Source: Thermoguttaceae bacterium (GTDB lineage: Bacteria > Planctomycetota > Planctomycetia > Pirellulales > Thermoguttaceae). From it: a DNA stretch of 64,000 nucleotides. Both the position numbers and the translations under genes were made by a program. Below, piece after piece: positions 1 to 9,700 of the stretch (positions are counted from its first letter, which is position 1; each line of letters opens with the position of its first letter). The stretch spans positions 1 to 64,000 of the forward strand of contig JAGBDN010000069.1 in the NCBI GenBank assembly GCA_017937485.1, written 5' to 3'. The notes under the pieces are model-generated. The model saw only the letters and a program-made list of their open reading frames with translations, did no database searches and had not been told where the DNA came from.

Positions 1-103
1 TCTTGGAGAGGTTTCTTCAAACCGTTTCAGAGCCACTACAATCCGAAAAATGTGAGGCGAGAAAACATAAATGTCCCATTTTTTGTCCCATACCTAACCG
101 TAA

Positions 104-511
104 GTTGTTTACCTACAATATCAAGTAAAGGCCGAGTGGGAGTACGCGTGTCGAGCCGGAACGACCGGCGATTACGGCGGAACCGGCGACGTAGACGAAA
201 TGGGGTGGTACAACAAAGATTGGGATTGGGAGAGTATGCATACTCGCGACGTCGCGCAAAAAAAGCCCAACGCTTGGGGGCTGTACGATATGCACGGCAA
301 CGTCGACGAATGGTGTGAAGACCGATTCGGCAGGTATCCGAAGGAAACGGTCGTCAATCCGACGGGTTCGCTTAAAGCCCCCAACAGAACGACGCGGGGA
401 GGTTCGTTTATATGCGGCGAAAACAACTTGCGTTCGTTTGCTCGCAGCTGCGCGCCTCCCGATTTTCGAGCCGAAATCGTCGGACTGCGACTTGCGATGA
501 AGTCGTTTTAA
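104..511 (+). pseudogene. FGE-sulfatase (SUMF1-type) domain fragment, 5' truncated
   Basis: The open frame runs from just after a stop at 101-103 to the TAA at 509-511. From about 128 the translation matches the C-terminal half of the formylglycine-generating-enzyme family: AEWEYACRAG, then KKPNAWGLYDMHGNVDEW, then RGGSF with an invariant-looking GLRLA near the end. The usual lead-in to AEWEYA (RLPTE) and the whole N-terminal half are missing, and the sequence before 128 is visibly richer in A+T. Of the two copper-binding cysteines of true FGE only the first position (GGSFIC) is present, so even an intact protein might be an FGE-like domain of another role. It could be a gene remnant cut by an insertion or an assembly junction. 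Product of a living gene is unlikely unless translation starts at the internal ATG at 200. Confidence 0.7.
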
Positions 512-695
512 GTCGCGATTTTTAAACGTTTGGCGACGCGTCGCGGCGCTTTGCGGCAAGCGAAACGGCTCGCGTTATGCGACGTCGCCGACAGTGCGAG
601 CGCCGAGGAAAGGCGATTCCGGCGAAAAACGCTTGCCGACCGGGAGCGTTTGGCGGTTTTCTTGCCGTTTTTTTCCGCAAAATCGCGTTCGCCGC

Positions 696-724
696 TTGGA
701 ATTTCGGCGCGAATCCTTTATAAT
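696..724 (+). promoter_or_regulatory. sigma70-type promoter for the 809 gene
   Basis: TTGGAA at 696-701, a 17-base spacer and a perfect TATAAT at 719-724, about 85 bases before the start codon at 809. It lies in the only gap between the FGE fragment and the next gene; the rest of 512-808 shows no gene. Confidence 0.6.
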
Positions 725-808
725 TGACGGAAAGTTCCCGACCGTCGCCCGAACGCGGCGTTTTTGGCGTTCGGCGCGGCGGTCGACTCCATTTGAACGA
801 AAGTCGGA

Positions 809-2953
809 TTGATGAAACGAAAGAACGGTTTTTTACTCGGCGTCGTTAAGTTGTTAAGCGGCGCGGTTTGCGGCGTCGCGGCGTTGGCGCTTCTCGTCGC
901 TTCGAACGCGGCGCTCGGTTGGGATTCGAAAGATTTTATCGTCGAAAAGGACGGCGTTTACTCGATTTGCTTGAAGAACGCGGCGGGCGACGTCGCGCTT
1001 CGCTCCCCGGCGGAGGGGCTTTGGTCGGTCGCGACCGCTTGGGAAAACGGCGCGCCGTCCGGTTGGAAACATATACAAGCGAAGGAGTTGCGAACGTTCG
1101 GCGACGCGACGATTCTGACCGGCGAACTCGAACTCGACGGCGGCAAGCTCTCCGTCCGCGACGTTTACTCGCTCGAAAACGGTCTCCTAAAGTGCGTCCG
1201 TCGCTTCGATTACGTCGGCGAGAAAGACTGGAACGACGCGACGCTTTCCGTCCGCTTCGAAGCGCTTGGCGAACGGCTTCCGGCGTTCCTCCCGGGAATC
1301 GTCTATTACGGGAACCCGTCCGGCGCGAAAAACACCCCGAACGGCGTCGCGCGGTACTTCGCAAACCCCGGCGAATTCGCGATTTTCGAAGAACACCGCT
1401 TCCCGGAACCGTTCGTTTGCCTTGAAAACGCCCCGGCGAAGACCGGCGTCGCGCTTTACACCCGTCCGACCCCGGCGCTTCGCGGCTCCGTGCAAGATCA
1501 ATGGTGGTCGGCCGGCGTCCGCGCGACGGCGGAAGACGTTTCGGAACTCGTTCTGTACAGCGGGTTTATCGGTTACAACGGTCAAAACTCCGTCGCTAAA
1601 GCCCTCCAAGCTCGCCCGATGGAATACCCGAAGGCGACCCTGCGCGTCATCCCGAAAACGACGATCGAAAAGACGTTTTATCTCGACGTTTGGGCGATCG
1701 AGCGCGAAGGAACGGCGTTCCAAAAGCCGGTCGAAAAAGCGATCGAACTGTTCCAACCCTTTTACTGCGAAGACCTTCCGACGACCGAATTCATCTTGAA
1801 GAGCAAGTTCGAGTTCGCGAAGTCGCGCTGGTTCGAGGGCGAAGTCGACGGCAAAAAGTTCGCCGGTTTCAATATGTACCCGGACTTCATGAAGCCGCGC
1901 ATCGTAACCGGTTGGTGCGGTCAAGCCGACTCCTTAGGCTTTGCGTTTCAAGAACTTGAAGACGTTTTGGTCGCGCTTTATCCGGAGGAGGAACGCGACG
2001 CGAACCGCGCTTGGATTCGCGACGTCGTGCAACGCTCGCTCGACTTTTTGTCGACGTCGCCGGTAACGGAAGCCGGTTTTTCCGTCGAATTCGAGCCGTC
2101 GAACGCGACGTGGCGTAATGTGAGCGACCCGGTTTCGATGGGGCAATGCATGTACAACTTCGCGAAGGCGATCGAGTCGGCGCGGGAAAACAAAATTTAC
2201 AATACATCGCAATGGGAAACGTTCCTGAAAGCCGCCGCCCTCTCCGCCGCGAATCGCGTCCTGAAGGACGACTGGAAACCGCGTTCGACCGCCGAAGGTT
2301 TTTACGTCGCGCCGCTGATTTTGTCGTATAAACTCTTTGGCGACGACGTTTACAAACAGGCCGCCGAAAAGGCCGCCGCGACGTTCGCCGACCGCCACCT
2401 CTCGATGCGCGAACCGTATTGGGGCGGAACGCTCGACGCAAAGTGCGAGGATAAAGAGGGCGCTTGGGCCGCGTTCCAAGGCTTTTTGACGATGTACGAC
2501 GTGCTGGGCGACGAAAAATATCTCGCGTGGGCCGAACACGCCGCCGACGTATGTATCAGTTATTTAATGGTTTGGGACGTGCCGCTCCCGCCGGGGCGAA
2601 TGAGCGACTTCCAATTCAAGACGCGCGGCTGGACGGTCGTGTCGGCGCAAAACCAGCACATCGACGTGTACGGCGTTCTCTTCGCGCCGGAAATTAAACG
2701 ACTCGGAAAACTTTTAGGAAAAACGAGTTACGAACGCGTCGCCGAACCGATGTTCCGCAGTTGCGGACAGCTGATCGACGTGTTCGGCAGCCAAGGCGAG
2801 CAACTCCAACACACCAACTTCGCGCAGCAGGGCGATATGACGGACGTTCTCAAATTGCGCGGCGGGTACTCCGAAAGTTGGACCGTTTTTTGGATTACAA
2901 CGCACTTCCTGAACGCCGCGGCGCGTTTCGAACAAGCGAAAACGGTTGAATGA
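809..2953 (+). CDS. secreted protein with probable (alpha/alpha) toroid domain, function unknown
   Basis: 714 residues. The N-terminus has a basic stretch and a hydrophobic segment (about residues 9-37, VCGVAALALLVASNAALG) typical of an export signal. The first half (to about residue 330) looks beta-rich. The second half has repeated aromatic and Ala-rich helices (about residues 360-700) with motifs such as YNFAKAIESA, GAWAAFQGFL and ESWTVFWITTHF. Helical hairpins of this kind occur in six-hairpin glycosidases and polysaccharide lyases, so a carbohydrate-active role is a guess; I do not recognise the family or the catalytic residues. Start codons at 809 and 812 are adjacent; no strong ribosome site decides. 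It is followed by another exported protein at 3091. Confidence 0.85.
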   Translation: MMKRKNGFLLGVVKLLSGAVCGVAALALLVASNAALGWDSKDFIVEKDGVYSICLKNAAGDVALRSPAEGLWSVATAWENGAPSGWKHIQAKELRTFGDATILTGELELDGGKLSVRDVYSLENGLLKCVRRFDYVGEKDWNDATLSVRFEALGERLPAFLPGIVYYGNPSGAKNTPNGVARYFANPGEFAIFEEHRFPEPFVCLENAPAKTGVALYTRPTPALRGSVQDQWWSAGVRATAEDVSELVLYSGFIGYNGQNSVAKALQARPMEYPKATLRVIPKTTIEKTFYLDVWAIEREGTAFQKPVEKAIELFQPFYCEDLPTTEFILKSKFEFAKSRWFEGEVDGKKFAGFNMYPDFMKPRIVTGWCGQADSLGFAFQELEDVLVALYPEEERDANRAWIRDVVQRSLDFLSTSPVTEAGFSVEFEPSNATWRNVSDPVSMGQCMYNFAKAIESARENKIYNTSQWETFLKAAALSAANRVLKDDWKPRSTAEGFYVAPLILSYKLFGDDVYKQAAEKAAATFADRHLSMREPYWGGTLDAKCEDKEGAWAAFQGFLTMYDVLGDEKYLAWAEHAADVCISYLMVWDVPLPPGRMSDFQFKTRGWTVVSAQNQHIDVYGVLFAPEIKRLGKLLGKTSYERVAEPMFRSCGQLIDVFGSQGEQLQHTNFAQQGDMTDVLKLRGGYSESWTVFWITTHFLNAAARFEQAKTVE

Positions 2954-3090
2954 CGCCGTGTAAATTGTTTGCTGGTTGAGAAACGCAACCGTTGTGAAAT
3001 GTTTGGTTACGTTTGGGTGAAGAAGGCGGCGTCGACGTTTGGCGTCGCGTCGCCTTCGACGCAAAAAATAACGAAAGGGAGGGTAAACGA

Positions 3091-3999
3091 ATGAAACGTT
3101 CGCTCGAACGACGCGAATTTTTGGGCGCGCTCGGCGTTTTGGGCGCGTCGGCTCTAACCGGCGAAACGCTTTTGAACGCCGCCGAATCCGTTGAAAAAAC
3201 GGGATTTCCGAAGAAAGTCGACGCGCTTCCGGAAGGGACGAAGCCGACGCTGACGGTCGCGCATTGTTGCGATCCGCAACTCGGGTTTGGAATCGCGGAA
3301 AACGCCGAAGCGGCGTATCGGCAAGACTTGCGTCGGCTGGAAAAGGAAATCGAACTCCTGAACGCGGCGCGGCCCGATCTCGTCGTTTTTGCCGGAGATA
3401 TGACGCATTTGGTCGAAGACGCTCCGCGCGATTGGCCGCGACTTTTGAAGCAAATCGAGGTTCCGTTTTTGATCGCGCCGGGGAATCACGACGTCCCCGA
3501 CCCGCTCAAGAAAGCCGCGCTCGACGCTTATTGCGCGATTTTTGGCGACGATAATAAGTCGTTGATTATTAACGGTTGGAAAGTGGTCGCGGCGAATTCT
3601 CAATTTTGCCGACCGACCGAAGAAACGGAACTGCGCGACGAACATAGCGCTTGGTTCGAAGCGGAACTTTGCGACGCGGCGTCAAGTAAAACGCCGGTTA
3701 TCGTCGCGACGCACGTCCCGCCGTTCGTGAAGTCGCTCGACGAAGCGGACGCGTATTTCAATTTCCCGACCGAAAAACGGCGCGCGTATCTCGACTTTTG
3801 CGTTGATTGCGGCGTAAAGTTTTATCTTGCGGGACATACGCATACGACGCTCGAACGGGAATATCGCGGCGTTCCGATTCTCAACGGAGAAACGACGTCG
3901 CGTAATTTTGATAAACGCCCGTTCGGCTTCCGAATGTTAAAGATTGACGCCGCAATGAATTACGAGTGGAACTTCGTTCCGGTTGAAGTCGACGGTTAA
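3091..3999 (+). CDS. exported calcineurin-like metallophosphoesterase
   Basis: 302 residues. The start is set by a GGGAGG ribosome site just upstream and by a Tat-like signal (ERREFLGALGVLGASAL) at residues 6-22. The binuclear metal signature of the family is complete: D61-x-Q near HCCDPQ, GDMTH, GNHD, THVPP and GHTH. It therefore probably hydrolyses a phosphoester outside the cytoplasm with two metal ions; the substrate cannot be read from the sequence. Family members include CpdA-type phosphodiesterases and secreted phosphatases. It runs convergently toward the alkD-like gene, whose stop lies only 13 bases away. Confidence 0.9.
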   Translation: MKRSLERREFLGALGVLGASALTGETLLNAAESVEKTGFPKKVDALPEGTKPTLTVAHCCDPQLGFGIAENAEAAYRQDLRRLEKEIELLNAARPDLVVFAGDMTHLVEDAPRDWPRLLKQIEVPFLIAPGNHDVPDPLKKAALDAYCAIFGDDNKSLIINGWKVVAANSQFCRPTEETELRDEHSAWFEAELCDAASSKTPVIVATHVPPFVKSLDEADAYFNFPTEKRRAYLDFCVDCGVKFYLAGHTHTTLEREYRGVPILNGETTSRNFDKRPFGFRMLKIDAAMNYEWNFVPVEVDG

Positions 4000-4012
4000 C
4001 ATCGAGCGGCGT

Positions 4013-4849
4013 TTAGTCGGCGGAGCGTCGAGCGCGGCGCGGTCGTTTGAGGCGGCGAATTTCCGCTTTCGTTTCCTCGTCGACGCGGCGCGACTCGACG
4101 ATTTTTTGAAGCGACTTGTTGAACGTAAAGTCGTCGAAGTTATTGCGCTCTAAGAAGTTAAGGGTCGCGTCGGGAAAACGGATAAACGCTTCGGCGACAA
4201 GCCAAGCGAGCGACATATCGACGTAATATTCGCCGAGGCGCCGCGCGGCGATCTGGTTGGCGCGTTCGAAAACGGCGTCGAGGTAATTCTTTTCGAGAAA
4301 ATGATTTAACGTCGCGACGATGGCGAAGCGAACTTCAAACGGACGCTCCGACGCGACGCAAAAATCGAGAAATTCCCAAAATTCGTTTCGACGGGAATTG
4401 GGAATGCGAAGCGAACCGGAAAAAGAGTCGCAGACCGCCCAAGAATCGATCGCCGGAACAAACGCGGCGATCGCGTCAAGCCGTTCGTCGAAGTTTAGCG
4501 AGGTTTCCGCGACGACGAAACCAACGACGAGCCGTTCTTCGCAACTTTCGAAAACGTCGCGCTTAAAATTGAAAGACGACTCGGCGTCGTTATGTAAGGG
4601 CGACGAGGCGTCAAATACAGCGTTTAAAAAATCGCCGCCGCAATCCCGAGCGATTGTCCGCGCCAACGAACGAAGCGTTGGAACGCGAACGCCGAGAATA
4701 TTGTCGACGCCGGGTAAAAGTTTGCTAACGAACGTTCGATACACGGGTTCCGATAGTTCGATAAGACGTCGCCGAAGCGCGTCGAGAGGGCGATCGCGAT
4801 CAAAATTAAACGGCGTTTCCGCAAGCTGCGGGGACTTGTTTCGCGGCAT
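4013..4849 (-). CDS. AlkD-like DNA alkylation repair protein
   Basis: 278 residues of helical-repeat (HEAT-like) character. Matches to the DNA alkylation repair family: GVRVPTLRSLAR near residue 60, EERLVVGFVVA, IDSWAVCDSF and, near the end, NKSLQKIVESRR. AlkD excises cationic alkylated bases from DNA without base flipping; related DUF-type proteins of similar length have unproven activity. I start at the ATG at 4849 because an upstream ATG in frame (4945) would overlap the preceding gene by 23 bases and adds a poorly conserved stretch; neither start has a good ribosome site. Last gene of a minus-strand run beginning with queA. Confidence 0.82.
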   Translation of the reverse strand: MPRNKSPQLAETPFNFDRDRPLDALRRRLIELSEPVYRTFVSKLLPGVDNILGVRVPTLRSLARTIARDCGGDFLNAVFDASSPLHNDAESSFNFKRDVFESCEERLVVGFVVAETSLNFDERLDAIAAFVPAIDSWAVCDSFSGSLRIPNSRRNEFWEFLDFCVASERPFEVRFAIVATLNHFLEKNYLDAVFERANQIAARRLGEYYVDMSLAWLVAEAFIRFPDATLNFLERNNFDDFTFNKSLQKIVESRRVDEETKAEIRRLKRPRRARRSAD

Positions 4850-4922
4850 AATGGGAGGCAACGGAAAGCAAAGGTAAAACGTCGCGTATGTTCGCTGCGT
4901 ATAACGTATTAAAACACAACGG

Positions 4923-6773
4923 TTAACGACGGAGAAGGCGTTCAAGTTCTCCGGATTCGACGACTGTTTCTTGCGCGTCGACGCGAGAACGGCAAAGAAC
5001 GATTGAACCGCGACAAACGTTGGGGGTCGCTAATTTAAGCGTCGTTTGTCGACCGTCCGACGAACCGATTTTCAACCAACGAAATCGCGGCGCTTGTGTT
5101 GGAGACGTAAGAACGTTCGGCGCTGTTGAGTTGGAAGTTGTTGGTTTTTCGTCGGTTGCGTTGTTCGGGTCGGCGAGTAAAACGTAAAGATCGCCGACGG
5201 GAAGCGGCGCGTTATCCGGTCGACGACAACGCCAAGCGCCGGAAAAATCGCGGTCAAGCCAACCGACGCGACGATAAACAAAGGAAAAGCGTTCCATTTG
5301 CGCGTCGAGTTCCTCCGTCGTTTTGTCGACCGTCAAACGGTCGGCGGGTAAAAAAGCGATTCGAGCGCGCGCAAGATTCCGAAGTTCTTGCAACGCAATG
5401 TTTTCCGTTTGAAAAACGTCAAGCGAGTCGGCGTCGGAAAGGCGCGGAACGTTCAACATACGAAGCGTTGGCGCCAAACGTTGCGCGAAATAAAAATCGC
5501 CGGACGAGAGCGCTTGAGCGACGGAATGTAATAGTCTAAACTGAACCAAAGGATCGAGCGAATCGGTCGTTTGCAAACGCGATAAAAAGGCGCTCCACGC
5601 GGCGTACCAACGGGCGACGTCTTCGCTCCGCAACGATTCCGGAATAGAACGCGCTTCATTTGTAAGCGATTGTAGAAAAAGATGTTGCGTTGGTTCTGCT
5701 GTCGCGATTTCGGGGGCGTTTGCCGGAACGTCGACGACGGCGCGCGAACCTTGCGCGTCCGCGAGGCATACGTTGCGACCGGGGCGCGGCGGTTGTTGCA
5801 GATAGTAAATTTTATCGGGCGTCGCCGCAAAAGTCCAATATTTAGCGGCAAGTTCCGCTTCCAGCGCGAGAAGAATTTTACGCTGGATTGCGACACGATT
5901 TAGCGAGGCGAAACGCCATTCTTCGGCGCGGCGTTCGAGAATTTGGAATTCTTTTGGAACCCCTTGCCGAGAAACGGTTTGCGAAATGAACGCGAGAGCG
6001 TTTTCGGCGTCGGTCGGCGCGACGTAAAAGCGTTCAAGATCGGCGCCGTAAGTTTCAACGAAATCGTTCCAACGTTCAAGCGTTTGCAACGCGTCGAACG
6101 AAGCGGCGGCGCGATTAAGTTCGGCGCGGTAGTCCGCAAGCGTTGCGTTTGCAACGTTTAAAGAATTCGAATCCTCATTGGAAGACGAGGCGTCGTCAAG
6201 ACCGCGTCGCGACAAGAAAGCGGCGAAGAAAGTTCGCGTCGCTTTTTCGTCAAGCGACGCGACGTCAAGCTCGGCGAGGCGATGGAAAAAATCGGACGTC
6301 TCGTCGATATAGTCTTGAAATTCAGCGAGTTGCGAAACGAGCGTTTGAGCGCGTTCGGCTAATTGGGCGTCCGCGTTGGACTCCGCTTGCGTTGCAAGGC
6401 GTCGCGCCGCGTCCGCAAGATCGGCAATTTGCGGCGATAGTTGCGCAAGGCGTTCGGAACCGATTTTTTGCGCTTCTTGAAAACGGTATTCAAGTTGCGC
6501 AAGTTCGGACGCCAACTCTTGCGTCGGGCGAGCGGAAGACGTTAATCGATTATTTAACGTCGGTTGCGTCGGCGCCGGAACCGACGAACGTCGAACGACG
6601 ACTTGGCGTTGCGAAACGTCGTCGACGGCGAACGCGGCGCCGTGTAAAAGGAGACAAAAAGCGCCGAACGCGGGAAAAGACGACGCGAAAAGGCGACGCG
6701 CAATCTTGCCGTCGACCGTCGACGAGTTGGAACGCGTTGTTTTGTCGAAAGTTAGGCGCGTCGATTTTAACAT
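4923..6773 (-). CDS. secreted coiled-coil protein, function unknown
   Basis: 616 residues. A long basic leader is followed by a hydrophobic core (AFCLLLHGAAFA, about residues 39-50) with a plausible cleavage after AFA. Residues about 85-180 are rich in Ala, Glu, Gln and Leu (QELASELAQLEYRFQEAQ), suggesting helices or coiled coil. The C-terminus has a proline/threonine-rich linker and short beta-like segment. No enzymatic motif is recognised. Its ATG overlaps the end of the helicase gene by 7 bases and has a GGAG site about 8 bases upstream, so the two are likely translated from one message. Whether it relates functionally to the helicase is doubtful. Confidence 0.85.
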   Translation of the reverse strand: MLKSTRLTFDKTTRSNSSTVDGKIARRLFASSFPAFGAFCLLLHGAAFAVDDVSQRQVVVRRSSVPAPTQPTLNNRLTSSARPTQELASELAQLEYRFQEAQKIGSERLAQLSPQIADLADAARRLATQAESNADAQLAERAQTLVSQLAEFQDYIDETSDFFHRLAELDVASLDEKATRTFFAAFLSRRGLDDASSSNEDSNSLNVANATLADYRAELNRAAASFDALQTLERWNDFVETYGADLERFYVAPTDAENALAFISQTVSRQGVPKEFQILERRAEEWRFASLNRVAIQRKILLALEAELAAKYWTFAATPDKIYYLQQPPRPGRNVCLADAQGSRAVVDVPANAPEIATAEPTQHLFLQSLTNEARSIPESLRSEDVARWYAAWSAFLSRLQTTDSLDPLVQFRLLHSVAQALSSGDFYFAQRLAPTLRMLNVPRLSDADSLDVFQTENIALQELRNLARARIAFLPADRLTVDKTTEELDAQMERFSFVYRRVGWLDRDFSGAWRCRRPDNAPLPVGDLYVLLADPNNATDEKPTTSNSTAPNVLTSPTQAPRFRWLKIGSSDGRQTTLKLATPNVCRGSIVLCRSRVDAQETVVESGELERLLRR

Positions 6774-9700
6774 TGCGCGTCTCCGTTCGCGGAATTAAGG
6801 GGGAAGTGCAAATCGTCGGCGTTACCGACGGCGGCGGACGCGTTGGAAATTTTGCGTTCGCAAGGGTTAGGAAGTAGGGACGGAGCGAAGGCGAAACCTT
6901 CCGAAACGAACGCAAGGCGCAAGGAAATTCGTTCGGGCGGAAGAGAATACCAATTGGCGACAACCGCGCCGTAAACCTCGAGCTGACGGCGGTAAGCGGA
7001 TAACGTTTCCTCGTCGGGAAGTGGAGGAAAGTGGGAATCCGGCGGAAACGCGCCGGCTCCGTCGGAGCGCGTAACTCGTTGCGGTAAAAGACGATCCGTC
7101 TTGAAGTCGATCACGTCCGCGCCGACGACCCGACCGCCGTCGCGCAATAAAACGAGACGGTCGATCGAACCGCGCCAAAGTCGACCGTCCGAACTCAACG
7201 TAGAAAAAGGACGTTCTCGGAAAATTTCCCAAGTCGGCGCCGCGATTTCAGGACGAAGGGAAACGGCGGACGACTCGGCGTCGTTTAAAATGAGGTTGAT
7301 GTTGCAACCGTTGTAATTGGAAAGGCTTAGGAGGTTTTTGACGAACGGCGTTTCGCAAATTTCGGCGAAACGTTCGAGCGTTCGGCGAACGTCCGTCGCG
7401 TCGTATCCTAACGCTTTGAGTCGTTCGCGCAGAAGATTTTCGCTCGGTTTGCCGTCGACGTCGAGCCAACGAACCTCCTCGAAGCAAGCGTGAAGCGCTT
7501 TGCCGAGCGCAAAGGAACCGGGACGGCTCCAACGGCGCGTCGACCGTCCGCCGGTCGGCGTTTCGCGTTGGAAAAGGAGACGACGTTCGACGCTCGGCGC
7601 CGCGACTCCCGCGAGGGCGACGGTCGCGGCGTCGGAAGACGTTTGCGCGGGAAGGGCGAGCGGTTTGAAAACGGAAGGCGGAGGCGGCGTCGGCGACGAC
7701 TGACGCGGCGGCGCGTCGAATTGCGACCAGTTGCTAACTCCCGACGCAAAAATCGTTTGCGCTTTGCCGTAAAAAGGGGAACCTTGCGGGAAATCGAGGG
7801 CGCGCGGAGCGAGACCGGCGCGCAGAATCGACGCAAAACTCGGCGTTTGCGAAACGTTCTTTTTCGGCGAAACGATCGCGATCAACGAACGAACCGGGCG
7901 GGTAACGGCGACGTAAAGTAGACAAAGCGCTTCCTCGAAACGCTCCGTCAGCGCGTCTTCAAAGAGGCGTTGGAACTCTTGCGGTAAAAGGTTTTGAACG
8001 TCTTGCGGAACGCTGCGGAGCGCCGTTTCGATCGGAGAGGTCGGCGTTTTGCGACCGACGACGAAAGAAGAGCGGGAACGGTCGAGCGGCGCGTCGAGTT
8101 CCGGAAGGACGACGATATCGAATTCCAACCCCTTCGACTTGTGCAAGCTCATCACTCGGAGCGTCGAGTCGGACGGCGATTCGATTTTTGTTTCGCGCAC
8201 CGTTTTTATAAAGCGGTCGAGCCGGACGTTCGGTTCGCTTTCTTGATACCTAAACGCCAGTTCGATAAGCTTTTCGAGCCGTTCGCGACCGCGGGCGTCG
8301 CAAAGTGGGAAAAGCAAATCGGCCGTTTCCGCGACAAAGCGTCCTAAACCTTCCGTTTCGACGCGACGTCGTATATACAAGGAAACGCGGCGGCTTGTCG
8401 CGGCGTCGGCGTAATTTTGCGTTGTTAGATTGAAACGTTCCGCAAGGGGCGCGACCGTCGCCAAGTTGTATTTCGCGACGAGATCGCCCGGGTGCGACGC
8501 TATCGTAAGAGCCGAAAGAACGGCGTTTACCGACGGCGCGTCGGTGAGCGGCGCGCCCCCTTCTTCGCTCGCGTCGACGCCTTGTTTTTTCAACGCGGCG
8601 ATGAATTTGACGATTAATTTGTTGGTGCGCGTCAAGACGCCGATCGTCGCGTTGGGAAATTCGCGACGCAAGCGAACGACTCGAGCGACCGCGTAAGCGA
8701 GCGTCGCTTGTTTTTGCGAAATTGTTCCGAAACGGCGCTCCGTCGCATAACCGTCGGATTCGTCGTCCGTTTCGTCGTCGAACGCGTCGAGAAGGTGTTG
8801 CGTCGCGGCGTCGTTTGGGGAGAGCGGCGAATCGTTAACGTTCGAATCGACGGCGGTTTCGGAAGCGAGCGGGCTGTTTTCGGTCGCGTCGATCGGAAGG
8901 GCGGAAAAGTCCGGTAGAACGCCGGAATCGTCGACGAGCGGCGCGACTTCCAAGGCGCAGTAACCGAGTTTCGAGGCGTTCGAAGGGGCCGTTTGGTGCG
9001 TCGTGTAGCGACGGCTCCAATTTTCGACGGCTTTAATAATCGCGCGCTTTTTGCGAGCTTGCGGCGAACCGGGCGCGTCGTCCGTATCGTATTGAAACAA
9101 CGGGTTTTGCGTTAACGGCAAGAAAAGTCGGTTGACCGTTTCGATCACCGTCGGGCAACTGCGCCAGTTCAGCGTCAGCTCCGCCGTTTCGACGCCGGGT
9201 AACGACGATTCGATTTCGTTGAAAATTTCGGCGACGCCGCCGCGCCAGCCGTAAATCGCTTGTTTGACGTCGCCGACGCAAAAGAAGGAACCGCGTCCGG
9301 AGCTTTCCGAACGAACGGAAGTTTCGGCGACGTCGGCGGTTGCGTCATTGGTCGCGTCGTCGAGAACGCCGTCGTCGAGCGCGTCGAAAAGGGGCGTCGG
9401 TTTCGGCGACGAAGCGGCGGAAAGAGCGCGGCGCTTCGCGGCGTCGTCGCGCTCGACGATAGCCTCGGCAAAGGGTTTAAGAATCGTCCATTGGCCGAAC
9501 GACGCGTCTTGAAATTCGTCGAGAAGAAGGTGCGACGTTTTCGCGTCGAGGCGGTAAACGATTTGGCGGAAACGGTTTTCCCATTGAAGGCGCGCCAAAA
9601 TTCGCGTTAAGTCGTCGAAGCGGAAGGCGTTTTCTTCCAACTTCGAACGCTGAAAAAAGCCGGAAATCGAGTTCAACGCGATCCAAGTCGCTCGGGTTTG

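Noticed and set aside
113..559. Minus-strand 148-residue frame opposite the FGE fragment
   Set aside because: Arg/Ser-rich, no domain and lies opposite the recognisable FGE reading frame.
868..1425. Arg-rich 185-residue plus-strand frame inside the 809 gene
   Set aside because: Shadow in an alternative frame, caused by G+C-rich codon use; no ribosome site.
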